A DNA stretch of 11,763 nt from Gemmatimonadota bacterium (lineage in GTDB: Bacteria > Gemmatimonadota > Gemmatimonadetes > Gemmatimonadales > GWC2-71-9). The translations under genes were made by a program, and so were the position numbers. The stretch lies in the NCBI GenBank assembly GCA_003220955.1, contig QHTW01000022.1:1-11763 (forward strand), in the 5' to 3' direction. Positions 1 to 6,657 of this stretch are shown here, one piece after another. How positions within the stretch are numbered: position 1 is the stretch's first letter; the number at the start of each line of letters is the position of its first letter. The notes below the pieces were generated by a model. It was not told where the DNA came from, searched no databases, and was given only the letters and a program-made list of their open reading frames with translations.

Positions 1-403
1 CGAGATCCGGGCGGAGAAAGCGCACCTGCGCGATCCGTCTGAGGCTGGAGGTGCCGACGCGCGTACCGGCTGGCAACTCGGACAGGGATCGTCCATTGAC
101 CAACGCCTCGCGCGGATCGTGCCGCGTCGGAATCGCGCCGAGCGCTAACCCGGGAGGCAGCGCCGTGGGGAGATCCTTGAGTGAGTGCACCGCGACGTCA
201 ATGCGGCCGTCGAGCAGCGCGTCTTCGATGTCTTTGGTGAAGAAGCCCTTTCCTTCGAGCTCGTGGAGCGGCCGATCAACTTCGGCGTCGCCGCGCGTCT
301 GGATCACGACGATCTCCGCGCGGGCACCGTGTGCGGCGATCCGGTCTCGCACCCAGTCCGCCTGCCAGCGCGCGAGCTGGCTGCCACGCGTCCCGATCTT
401 CAT
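1..403 (-). CDS. hemC: Porphobilinogen deaminase (hydroxymethylbilane synthase), N-terminal part
   Basis: This enzyme joins four porphobilinogen units into hydroxymethylbilane in tetrapyrrole synthesis. Only the first 134 residues are in the window; the gene runs off the left edge. The translation opens with MKIGTRGSQLARWQ, the usual HemC N-terminus, and has the phosphate-grasping and catalytic segment GKGFFTKDIE (51-60) and DVAVHSLKDLPT (69-80), whose Asp77 matches the family catalytic aspartate. The GTSSLRR segment (117-123) that contacts the cofactor chain is also present. The cysteine that holds the dipyrromethane cofactor lies further C-terminal and cannot be checked here. Its ATG overlaps the stop of the preceding hemD (ATGA), which suggests translational coupling. 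The identification is secure. Confidence 0.96.
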   Translation of the reverse strand, partial: MKIGTRGSQLARWQADWVRDRIAAHGARAEIVVIQTRGDAEVDRPLHELEGKGFFTKDIEDALLDGRIDVAVHSLKDLPTALPPGLALGAIPTRHDPREALVNGRSLSELPAGTRVGTSSLRRIAQVRFLRPDL

Positions 404-1176
404 CCGAACCGCCGCGCGAGCGACTCGACCAGGCCGGGAACGGTATGCGGCTCGGCTTCAATGATCTCGCGCAGACCAAGCTCCCGCGCGGTGTCGGCCG
501 TGATCGGACCGATCGTGGCCGCGACGAACCGCCCCGACGTCGCGGCGGGACGACCCACCAGGTCCACGAAGTTGCGGACGGTGGACGACGACGTGAACGT
601 CACGGCGTCGATGCGGCCGCGGCTGATGTCGTTTGCCAGCCCGCTGAGGTCGTCCTGGACCGGCAAGGTCCGGTACACCGCGATGCTCTCGACCGTCGCG
701 CCATGCGCTGTAAGGCTGGCGGCGAGGACGTCGCGCGCATCCTCGGCGGTGGGGATGAGCACGCGCGCGCCCGTGAGTGTCCCGCTGCGTTGGATGAGGG
801 CCTCCGCCAGCGCTTCCGCGACGAACTCGCTGGGAACGAGGGCTGGGACGACGCCCCGAAGGGTGAGCGCATCGGCGGTCGCCGTTCCGATGGCGGCGAC
901 GGACGTTGGCGCAAACACGCGTGGCGTGAGTCCCCACGCGATGAGACGATCGAACACGATCTGCACGGCGTTCTGGCTGGTGAAGACGACCCAGCGGTAG
1001 GCGGAGAGCCCGGTGAGCGCGGCGCGCAGCGCCCCAAGATTCTCGAGCGGTTGGATGCGAATGACGGGAGCGAGCACCGCCACGGCGCCCCGGTTTTCGA
1101 GCGCTCGTACCAGATCGCCCGCCTGTTCGCGCGCGCGGGTGACCACGATGCGGCGCCCCTGCAAGGTTGCTGCCAT
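400..1176 (-). CDS. hemD: Uroporphyrinogen-III synthase
   Basis: HemD closes hydroxymethylbilane into uroporphyrinogen III, inverting ring D. The 258-residue product begins MAATLQGRRIVVTRAREQAG and contains the weakly conserved landmarks of the family: GRRIVVTR near the start, WVVFTSQNAVQ and FAPTSVAAIGTATADAL in the first half, and DAVTFTSSSTVRNF and ATIGPITADTARELGL in the second. Length is typical. An in-frame GTG six codons upstream (1194) is preceded at seven bases by GGGGAG, a better ribosome site than that of the chosen ATG, so translation may really begin there. The gene precedes hemC, the reverse of the more common hemC-hemD order, and overlaps it by four bases. Confidence 0.92.
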   Translation of the reverse strand: MAATLQGRRIVVTRAREQAGDLVRALENRGAVAVLAPVIRIQPLENLGALRAALTGLSAYRWVVFTSQNAVQIVFDRLIAWGLTPRVFAPTSVAAIGTATADALTLRGVVPALVPSEFVAEALAEALIQRSGTLTGARVLIPTAEDARDVLAASLTAHGATVESIAVYRTLPVQDDLSGLANDISRGRIDAVTFTSSSTVRNFVDLVGRPAATSGRFVAATIGPITADTARELGLREIIEAEPHTVPGLVESLARRFG

Positions 1177-1218
1177 GCGCCGTTGCAATCTCACCGTGGC
1201 TCTCCCCATTATCAAGCA

Positions 1219-1815
1219 ATGATCCGCTCCCTCCGCGCGGCACTCGGCCGCTTTTGCCTGCGCCGCGCCGCGGCCTCACAACGCGACGCTCCGCGCCGCG
1301 CGCTCGCGTGGCTGAAGCTCGGCGCCAGGTTCGCACCGGGGTTCGCCGATACGTACCCCGCGCTGGTACACCTGTCGCGCGCGCTCGATGACCGCTGGGG
1401 CGCGGTCGAAGCGGCGCGAACGGCCACGGTCCGCTTCCCTGACCATGCCGACGCCTGGATGCTGCTCGGTGAAGCCCTGCAGATGGTGTTCCGGCAGGAT
1501 GAGGCGCTGGGCGCGTTCGAGCAGGCGTTAGCGCTCGAGGAGCGCGCCGATGCCGCAATGGCGGCCGGCACGCTGTATCAACGCCGGGGGCACTTTGCGG
1601 AGGCCGCCGCTCGCTTTGCGCGCGCCTACGCGGCGGGGGGGGGCGCAACCGCGCTGTGGCACAACGCGCAAGCGCTCTACGATGCCGGCGATCATGGAGC
1701 GGCGGACGAAGCGCTGAATCTGTGGGCGACGCAGGTGCCCGACGGGCACAGCCGCTTGCCCGAAGCGCGGGCGGAGTTACGCGCGAAGGCTGCGGCGCGC
1801 GCGCAGGTACAGTGA
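1219..1815 (+). CDS. Tetratricopeptide-repeat protein
   Basis: The product is 198 residues of alpha-helical repeat. Clear TPR units lie around residues 77-110 (ADAWMLLGEAL, then DEALGAFEQALALE), 112-144 and 145-178, with a weaker unit at 43-76. There is no convincing signal peptide: the N-terminus is basic (RSLRAALGRFCLRRAA) with little hydrophobic stretch. TPR proteins act as scaffolds for protein partners, and nothing here shows which. The ATG at 1219 lies just outside divergent hemD; the same frame is open far upstream, but that part is antisense to hemD and is not protein-like. A run of nine G residues at 1635-1643 sits in the coding region, yet repeat structure continues in the same frame on both sides. 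The 3' end overlaps ccmD tail to tail. Confidence 0.85.
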   Translation: MIRSLRAALGRFCLRRAAASQRDAPRRALAWLKLGARFAPGFADTYPALVHLSRALDDRWGAVEAARTATVRFPDHADAWMLLGEALQMVFRQDEALGAFEQALALEERADAAMAAGTLYQRRGHFAEAAARFARAYAAGGGATALWHNAQALYDAGDHGAADEALNLWATQVPDGHSRLPEARAELRAKAAARAQVQ

Positions 1816-1899
1816 CACCGCGTAGCCGATGAGGATTCCGGCCGCCACGATGTAGGCGGCGACCATGTAGCCGCCGTTCTGCGGGACCTGCTCAAGCAT
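1777..1899 (-). CDS. ccmD: CcmD-like small heme exporter subunit
   Basis: A 40-residue protein starts MLEQVPQNGGYMVAAYIVAA, continues through a single membrane helix (about residues 12-32) and ends in a basic tail (RARRSLRA). This is the usual plan of CcmD: a short N-terminal stretch, a helix with the Y-x-x-x-AY pattern and a positively charged cytoplasmic end. CcmD helps release holo-CcmE from the CcmABC complex. The ATG follows GGGGAGGTGGGAC, a good ribosome site, and overlaps the last eight bases of ccmC, so it is the final gene of the ccm operon. Its last 39 bases lie opposite the end of the TPR gene. Assignment rests on size, position and helix pattern because the family is poorly conserved. 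Confidence 0.8.
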   Translation of the reverse strand: MLEQVPQNGGYMVAAYIVAAGILIGYAVSLYLRARRSLRA

Positions 1900-2511
1900 G
1901 TCCCACCTCCCCCACCGCTTCCAGCTGCTCGCGCAGATAGCTCAGCGCATAGCGCTGCACCACGAAGCCCACGTAGAGCAGCGTGAACACACCCAACGAG
2001 AAGAGCCACGTCGACAGCATGCTCCACGGCAACGACGGCGCCCCGGGTTTCAGCACGATCGGCATCGGATGCAGGGTGGGAAACATGTACACGCTCAGAT
2101 GAATGAACGGGACCTCAACCATGCCGCAAATGCCGAGGACCGCGGCGAAGCGCGCCCGCGCGGCGGGGTCCATCACCGCACCCCGCAGCAGCAGATAGCC
2201 GACATACAGCAGAAAGAGAAAGAGCGTGAACGTCAGGCGGGCGTCCCACGTCCACCAGGTGCCCCAGATCGGCTTCCCCCAGATCGGACCGGTCGTGAGG
2301 ACGATCGCGCAGAAGACCGTGCCTACTTCCGCCGAGGCCGCGGCGAACCGGTCTCGGCCCAGATCGCCGCGGGCACGTGGAGGTAGAAAATCTTCTGCGC
2401 GAGACCTTGCGACTGCTCGGCCGGCGCGTACGCGAGCGCTCGGACGTAGACGCCGGCGAGCAACACCAGGCCGACCACGGTGATCCACCGTCCCGCGCGC
2501 AGCATTCTCAT
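1892..2511 (-). pseudogene. ccmC: Heme exporter permease CcmC, broken by internal deletion and frameshift
   Basis: CcmC is the membrane protein that passes heme to CcmE. The ATG at 2511 overlaps the ccmB stop (ATGA) and gives a normal N-terminus: one membrane helix, then YAPAEQSQG and the motif YLHVPAAIW, whose His45 matches an axial heme ligand. Ten codons later this frame stops at 2323-2325. The rest of the protein lies in another frame from about 2353: DRFAAASAEVGTVF, then TGPIWGKPIWGTWWTWDARL (the tryptophan-rich heme motif), the second histidine ligand in TLHPMP, and the C-terminal helices to the stop at 1892. Compared from memory with E. coli CcmC, about 20 residues between the two parts, the second membrane helix, are missing. 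Either this is a real inactivating deletion or an assembly error. Confidence 0.88.
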
Positions 2512-3194
2512 TCGTTCACCGTCGCGGGAAACAGGAGCAAGGCCAGGGCAACGAAGACGATGTCATAAACGGCCAGCATGTTAAGCCAGCCCACGATCTC
2601 GCTCAAGGGACGGCCCGCCAGCAACCGGCCGGTCGCCAGCACGGCCCAGCTCAGCGGCGGGATCATGAAGGGCAACAGCAGGACCGGCAGCAACAACTCC
2701 GCGAAGCGAGTACGCACCGTCATGGCGCTGAAGAGCGTCCCTACCGCGACGAATCCCACGGTCGCCAATGCGATCAATGCAGCCAGAGGACCCAGGTACG
2801 GCAGCACGCGCACGTTGAAGAAGAGCGCCAGCAACGGGACGCCGATCAGCTCGATCGTCGCAACGAAGACGAGATTCGCGACCAGCTTGCCGAGGTAGAT
2901 GCTGCTCCGGTCGATCGGTGCGAGCAGCAGTCCATCGAGGGCCTGGTTCTCGAGCTCGAGCTGAAAAGCGCGATTCAAGGCGAGGATCGCCGCAAAGGTG
3001 AAGGTTACCCATAGGATGCTGGGCGCGAGGTCGACGTTGGAAACGGCCGTGGGATCGCGTCCAAAATTGAACACGACGAGCACCAGGACCACGAACACGG
3101 CCACCGAGAGGATCGCGGTGCGCGACCGAAACTCGACCAACAGGTCTTTTGCCGCGACGGACCAGGAGTGACGCAGGAGATCAGGCAATGGCAT
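2508..3194 (-). CDS. ccmB: Heme exporter permease CcmB
   Basis: CcmB is the membrane partner of the ATPase CcmA in cytochrome c maturation system I. The product has 228 residues, close to the usual 220. After MPLPDLLRHSWSVAAKDLLV comes RSRTAILSVAVFV, the FRxR-like start of the first helix, then about six hydrophobic helices. Family marks visible are WVTFTFAAILALNRAF followed by ALDGLLLAPIDRSSIYLGK, and LLPVLLLPFMIPPLSWAV in the second half. I chose the ATG at 3194, which overlaps the end of ccmA by 14 bases, because upstream in-frame codons lie antisense-like inside ccmA and encode no membrane protein. It overlaps ccmC by four bases. Confidence 0.93.
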   Translation of the reverse strand: MPLPDLLRHSWSVAAKDLLVEFRSRTAILSVAVFVVLVLVVFNFGRDPTAVSNVDLAPSILWVTFTFAAILALNRAFQLELENQALDGLLLAPIDRSSIYLGKLVANLVFVATIELIGVPLLALFFNVRVLPYLGPLAALIALATVGFVAVGTLFSAMTVRTRFAELLLPVLLLPFMIPPLSWAVLATGRLLAGRPLSEIVGWLNMLAVYDIVFVALALLLFPATVNE

Positions 3195-3837
3195 TGCGGT
3201 ACTCCTCGCCCACCTGCTGAGGACCGCGGCCTGCACGCGGCGCGAAATGCACGAACCGTCCGGCGCGCATGAACGCGACATGCGTCGCGAGGCCCGTGCC
3301 CTCTTCCACGTTATGGGTGACCAGCACGGTCGCGCGACCCCCCGCACCATGCTGCGCCAGCAGCCGGCTCAGCGCCTCGGCGGCCACGCGATCGAGTCCG
3401 GTGAACGGCTCGTCGAGCAGCAGCACGGTGGGGTCGTGCAGCAGCGCGCGCGCGATCGCGACGCGCTGCACCAGCCCGCGCGACAGCGCGCGCACCGGAC
3501 GGTCCGCGTGCTCCTCGAGCCCCAAGCGGGAGAGAAGCTCCGCGGGGACCGATACGCCGTACAATGACGCCCAAAAACGGAGATTCTCGCGCACGGTGAG
3601 CTGCGCGTAGAGCTGCGGCTGATGCCCGATCCAGCCGATGGCGCGCCTCCCGCCATCCACCTGCGCCCGCCCGCACTGCGGTTGGATCAGGCCGGCGAGG
3701 ACCTTGAGCAGGGTGGTCTTGCCCGCGCCGTTCGGACCAAAGATGGCAAGCGTCTGACCGGGCTGTACGGTGAAGGAAATGTCGTCGAGGGCCCTGACCG
3801 CGCCGAAACTGTGCTTCAGGCCCTCAGCCCGCAGCAT
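3181..3837 (-). CDS. ccmA: Heme exporter ATP-binding protein CcmA
   Basis: CcmA is the ABC ATPase that powers release of heme-loaded CcmE. The 218-residue product has Walker A GPNGAGKTT (34-42), a Q-loop glutamine in GHQPQLYAQLTVRENLRF (Gln73), Walker B VLLLDEPFTGLD (138-149) and the switch histidine in THNVEE (His175). The signature is ALSRGLVQR (118-125), the divergent LS-x-G-x-x-QR form seen in CcmA and related short ABC subunits. Length matches the family. Position directly upstream of ccmB, with a 14-base overlap, confirms which ABC group it belongs to. Its own ATG overlaps the preceding response-regulator gene by 14 bases. Confidence 0.95.
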   Translation of the reverse strand: MLRAEGLKHSFGAVRALDDISFTVQPGQTLAIFGPNGAGKTTLLKVLAGLIQPQCGRAQVDGGRRAIGWIGHQPQLYAQLTVRENLRFWASLYGVSVPAELLSRLGLEEHADRPVRALSRGLVQRVAIARALLHDPTVLLLDEPFTGLDRVAAEALSRLLAQHGAGGRATVLVTHNVEEGTGLATHVAFMRAGRFVHFAPRAGRGPQQVGEEYRNAIA

Positions 3838-4186
3838 CGATCGCGGCGGCGAGCTCGCTCAATTCGTACGGTTTGACGAGGTATCGGCTGTGGCCCAGGT
3901 CGAGCACGTTCATCAGCGGCTCCATGCTCACGTAGGCGGTCGTCACGACGACCGGCAGGGTAGGCCGCGTCTCGCGAATGCGCTGCAGCAGCTCGATGCC
4001 GTCGGTGTCCGGCAACCGCATGTCGAGCACGAGGACGTCGGGGTCGAAGCTGCTGAGCTGACGCATGGCCTCCGCGCCGTTCGGCGCGTAGGCCATCGTG
4101 TACTTGCCTTCAAAGAACCGCTCATAGGAGTATTGCAGTGCGGCTTCGTCTTCGACGAAGAGAACTTTGCGCGGCGGCGGCGCCAT
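3824..4186 (-). CDS. Single-domain response regulator (CheY-like receiver)
   Basis: The 120-residue product is a lone receiver domain without an output domain. Starting at the ATG at 4186, it shows the acidic pair in VLFVEDE (Glu12, Asp13), the phosphoacceptor in VLVLDMRLPDTDG (Asp55), the switch threonine in VVVTTAY (Thr82 or Thr83) and the conserved lysine in YLVKPYELSEL (Lys105). Such proteins relay phosphate or bind a partner directly. A TTG at 4195 is an alternative start; it lies closer to the GAGG just after the previous stop. The gene follows the STAS gene by 15 bases and overlaps ccmA by 14 bases, so it is probably expressed with the ccm genes. No kinase is in the window. Confidence 0.92.
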   Translation of the reverse strand: MAPPPRKVLFVEDEAALQYSYERFFEGKYTMAYAPNGAEAMRQLSSFDPDVLVLDMRLPDTDGIELLQRIRETRPTLPVVVTTAYVSMEPLMNVLDLGHSRYLVKPYELSELAAAIDAAG

Positions 4187-4201
4187 CCGAGCCAATCTAC
4201 C

Positions 4202-4543
4202 TCAGGAAACGCCAGTCTCCAATTCGAAGAGGTCGTCCAACTTCGTGAGCACGAGAAGAAAACGCAGCTCCTCGTTCGCACCACGCAGGCACACCGTCTG
4301 GCGGCGCTCGGCGGCCTTGCGCTGGATCAGCATCAAGGCGCCAAGACCGGCGCTGTCGACCGAGCGCGTCCCGGACAGATCGATTACCAGGCGGCCGGCC
4401 CCCTCCGCAAGCAGGTCCAGCACCTCCCCGGCGGCGCGGCGAAACCCGGTGCGGGACTCGAGATCGAGCCGCTCCGGAGCCGCGATCGTCTTCTCCATCG
4501 GGCGCGTTGACATCAGTGTGTGCTCCACGGGCAATGGTGACAT
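4202..4543 (-). CDS. STAS-domain protein, anti-sigma factor antagonist type
   Basis: The 113-residue product carries one STAS domain. The central segment LVIDLSGTRSVDSAGLGAL (52-70) is the family hallmark, with Ser64 at the position that is phosphorylated in SpoIIAA/RsbV-type antagonists. The flanks DLESRTGFRRAAGEVLDLL and VCLRGANEELRFLLVLTKLDDLF match the second helix and last strand of the fold. SpoIIAA-type proteins bind an anti-sigma kinase; others serve in signalling complexes. Neither an anti-sigma factor nor a sigma factor is nearby. The start at 4543 is chosen for its strong ribosome site GGGAGGA five bases upstream. It is the first gene of the proposed operon leading into the response regulator and ccmABCD. 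Confidence 0.88.
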   Translation of the reverse strand: MSPLPVEHTLMSTRPMEKTIAAPERLDLESRTGFRRAAGEVLDLLAEGAGRLVIDLSGTRSVDSAGLGALMLIQRKAAERRQTVCLRGANEELRFLLVLTKLDDLFELETGVS

Positions 4544-4622
4544 AATTCCTCCCGTGGTCGTGTATGCCACTCCAATGCCATCCTACCTAAGCCGCGCTGC
4601 ATCAAGCGGTTGTCCAAAACGG

Positions 4623-4636
4623 GTGAGCCCGCTCAC
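4623..4636. promoter_or_regulatory. CRP/FNR-type palindrome in the acs intergenic region
   Basis: The 14-base palindrome GTGAGCCCGCTCAC has two perfect six-base arms and contains GTGA-N6-TCAC, the core of the E. coli CRP consensus; the outer bases are G and G rather than T and A. It sits between the divergent STAS and acs starts, centred about 80 bases upstream of the putative acs transcription start. In E. coli acs is activated by CRP, but no regulator with a DNA-binding domain is visible here, so the role is inferred. A chance palindrome is possible in GC-rich DNA. Confidence 0.38.
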
Positions 4637-4674
4637 GCACCACGCCTGCCGCATACCGAACGGCGCGGTGCAAC

Positions 4675-4702
4675 TTGCTAGAGTCCTCCTCTTCCTTAAT
4701 AT
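4675..4702 (+). promoter_or_regulatory. Possible acs promoter
   Basis: TTGCTA at 4675-4680 and TAATAT at 4697-4702 are separated by 16 bases and each matches four of six sigma-70 consensus positions. Transcription would begin about 4709, two bases before the acs ATG, so the message could be nearly leaderless. This agrees with the absence of a purine-rich ribosome site directly before that ATG. The matches are moderate and the call is tentative. Confidence 0.3.
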
Positions 4703-4710
4703 CCCGAACC

Positions 4711-6657
4711 ATGACGACTGACCGGATCGAAACGCTGCTCGACGAGCAGCGGCGCTTTCCCCCTCCCGATTCCTTCACGGCGCAGGCCCATGTGCGGGAC
4801 ACCACGCCGCACGAGCGGGCGCGGCGAGATCCGGAAGGTTACTGGGCGGACTGGGCGAAGCAACTGGAATGGAGCCGTCCCTGGGACCGCGTGCTGGAAT
4901 GGAAGCCGCCCCACGCCAAATGGTTCCTCGGCGGCAAGCTCAACGCCTCCGTGAATTGTCTCGACCGGCACGTGCGCGCGGGCCGCAGCGGCCGCGTCGC
5001 CCTCATCTGGGAGGGTGAGCCTCCCGGCGAGGTGCGGCGCATCACCTACGGCGAGCTGCACGCCGAGGTCAACAAGTTCGCGAACGTGCTGAAAAGCCTG
5101 GGCATCGGGCGAGGGGATCGGGTCGCGATTTATCTGCCCATGGTTCCCGAGGTCGCGGTGGCCATGCTCGCGTGTGCCCGCATCGGCGCGGTGCATACCG
5201 TCGTGTTCGGCGGTTTCTCCGCCGAGTCGCTGCGCGACCGGATCAACGACGCCGGCGCGAAAGTCCTCATCACGGCGGACGGCGGCTATCGCCGCGGGGC
5301 GATCGTGCCCCTGAAGTCGAACGCGGATGACGCACTCGCTGATACACCGAGCATCGCGCACGTCGTCGTGCTGCGCCGCACGGGTCAGACGGTGTCGTTC
5401 AAGACCGGCCGCGACCTGTGGTGGTCGGAGCTGATGGCGGGCGCGTCGAAGGACTGTTCCCCCGAAGCGATGGACGCCGAGGATCCGCTCTTCATCCTCT
5501 ACACGTCGGGCACGACGGGGAAGCCGAAAGGCATCCTGCATACGACCGGCGGCTACCTGACGCACGTGTACGCGACGACCAAGTGGGTGTTCGATCTCAA
5601 GGACTCGGATGTGTTCTGGTGCACGGCGGATGTCGGCTGGGTGACCGGGCACTCCTACGTCGTCTACGGCCCGTTGGCGCTCGGCGTTACGGAGGTGATG
5701 TACGAGGGCGCGCCCGATCATCCCGGCAAAGACCGGTTCTGGGCGATCTGCGCGAAGCACGGTGTCACCGTCTTCTACACGGCGCCGACGGCGATCCGCG
5801 CGTTCATGAAGTGGGGCGACGAGCTGCCGGCACGGCACGATCTCTCCAAGCTACGGCTCCTCGGCTCCGTTGGAGAGCCGATCAATCCGGAAGCATGGAT
5901 GTGGTATCAGCAGCACATCGGCGGCGGCCGCTGTCCCATCGTCGACACGTGGTGGCAAACGGAGACCGGCGGCATCATGATCACGCCGCTGCCCGGCGTC
6001 ACCGCGACGAAGCCGGGATCGGCCACCGTGCCCTTCCCCGGAGTCGAAGCGGTGCTCCTCGACGGCGAGGGGAAAGAAGTGAAAGTCGGCGGCGGCTATC
6101 TCGCCATCCCGAAGCCGTGGCCCGGGATGCTGCGCACGATCTGGGGCGACGACGAACGCTACCGCCAGGTGTACTGGAGCAAGTGGAAGAACATCTATTT
6201 CGCTGGTGACGGCGCGAAGCGCGATGCGGACGGCTACTTCTGGCTGCTCGGACGCGTGGATGACGTGCTCAACGTCGCCGGCCACCGCATCGGCACGATG
6301 GAAGTCGAGAGCGCGCTGGTGGACCACTCGGCAGTGGCCGAGGCCGCGGTCGTCGGTCGCGCGCACGACCTGAAGGGCCAGGCACTCGCCGCGTTCGTCA
6401 CCTTAAAGGAGGGACGGCAGGGGACCGACGCGCTCCGCGAAGAGCTGAAGAATCACGTCTCAAAGAAAATCGGCGCGCTCGCCAAGCCGGACGACATTCT
6501 CTTCTCGGCGGATCTCCCGAAGACGCGCAGCGGAAAAATCATGCGACGCCTGCTCAAGGACATCGCCGAAGGGCGCGCCCTGGGTGATACGACTACGCTG
6601 GCAGATCCCGCGGTGGTGGCGAAACTGCGCGATCAGTATGAATCGCAGGAGACCTGA
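4711..6657 (+). CDS. acs: Acetyl-CoA synthetase (AMP-forming)
   Basis: Acs converts acetate, ATP and CoA to acetyl-CoA through an acetyl-AMP intermediate, in the cytoplasm. The 648-residue product matches the usual length of about 650. Motifs in order are the P-loop-like YTSGTTGKPKG (264-274), CTADVGWVTGHSY, the acetate-pocket motif WWQTETGG (414-421, with Trp414 as in the E. coli enzyme), the hinge region GRVDDVLNVAGHRIGTMEVESAL, and the catalytic TRSGKIMRR (605-613) whose Lys609 is the residue controlled by acetylation in Salmonella Acs. The ATG at 4711 begins MTTDRIETLLDEQRRF; an upstream TTG at 4675 is in frame but adds no conserved sequence. The last 65 bases overlap the convergent VKOR gene. 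Confidence 0.98.
   Translation: MTTDRIETLLDEQRRFPPPDSFTAQAHVRDTTPHERARRDPEGYWADWAKQLEWSRPWDRVLEWKPPHAKWFLGGKLNASVNCLDRHVRAGRSGRVALIWEGEPPGEVRRITYGELHAEVNKFANVLKSLGIGRGDRVAIYLPMVPEVAVAMLACARIGAVHTVVFGGFSAESLRDRINDAGAKVLITADGGYRRGAIVPLKSNADDALADTPSIAHVVVLRRTGQTVSFKTGRDLWWSELMAGASKDCSPEAMDAEDPLFILYTSGTTGKPKGILHTTGGYLTHVYATTKWVFDLKDSDVFWCTADVGWVTGHSYVVYGPLALGVTEVMYEGAPDHPGKDRFWAICAKHGVTVFYTAPTAIRAFMKWGDELPARHDLSKLRLLGSVGEPINPEAWMWYQQHIGGGRCPIVDTWWQTETGGIMITPLPGVTATKPGSATVPFPGVEAVLLDGEGKEVKVGGGYLAIPKPWPGMLRTIWGDDERYRQVYWSKWKNIYFAGDGAKRDADGYFWLLGRVDDVLNVAGHRIGTMEVESALVDHSAVAEAAVVGRAHDLKGQALAAFVTLKEGRQGTDALREELKNHVSKKIGALAKPDDILFSADLPKTRSGKIMRRLLKDIAEGRALGDTTTLADPAVVAKLRDQYESQET

Noticed and set aside
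185..1000. Long open frames on the plus strand across hemC and hemD
   Set aside because: They are Arg/Ala/Ser-rich translations antisense to well-identified hem genes, an effect of high GC content.
331..1218. Upstream extension of the TPR protein by nearly 300 residues
   Set aside because: The added sequence is antisense to hemD, has no repeat character and no conserved look; the ATG at 1219 fits the start of the helical repeats.
2323..2511. The 62-codon frame as an independent small membrane protein
   Set aside because: Its sequence up to residue 51 is plainly the CcmC N-terminus, and the final residues are the out-of-frame reading of the CcmC body.
4696..5838. A 380-codon minus-strand frame opposite acs
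   Set aside because: It is a shadow of acs with low-complexity His/Arg/Asp composition, while acs shows every expected motif.
6570..6581. Palindrome AGGGCGCGCCCT near the end of acs as a terminator for the VKOR gene
   Set aside because: It has no loop and no T tract on either strand and lies within acs coding sequence.
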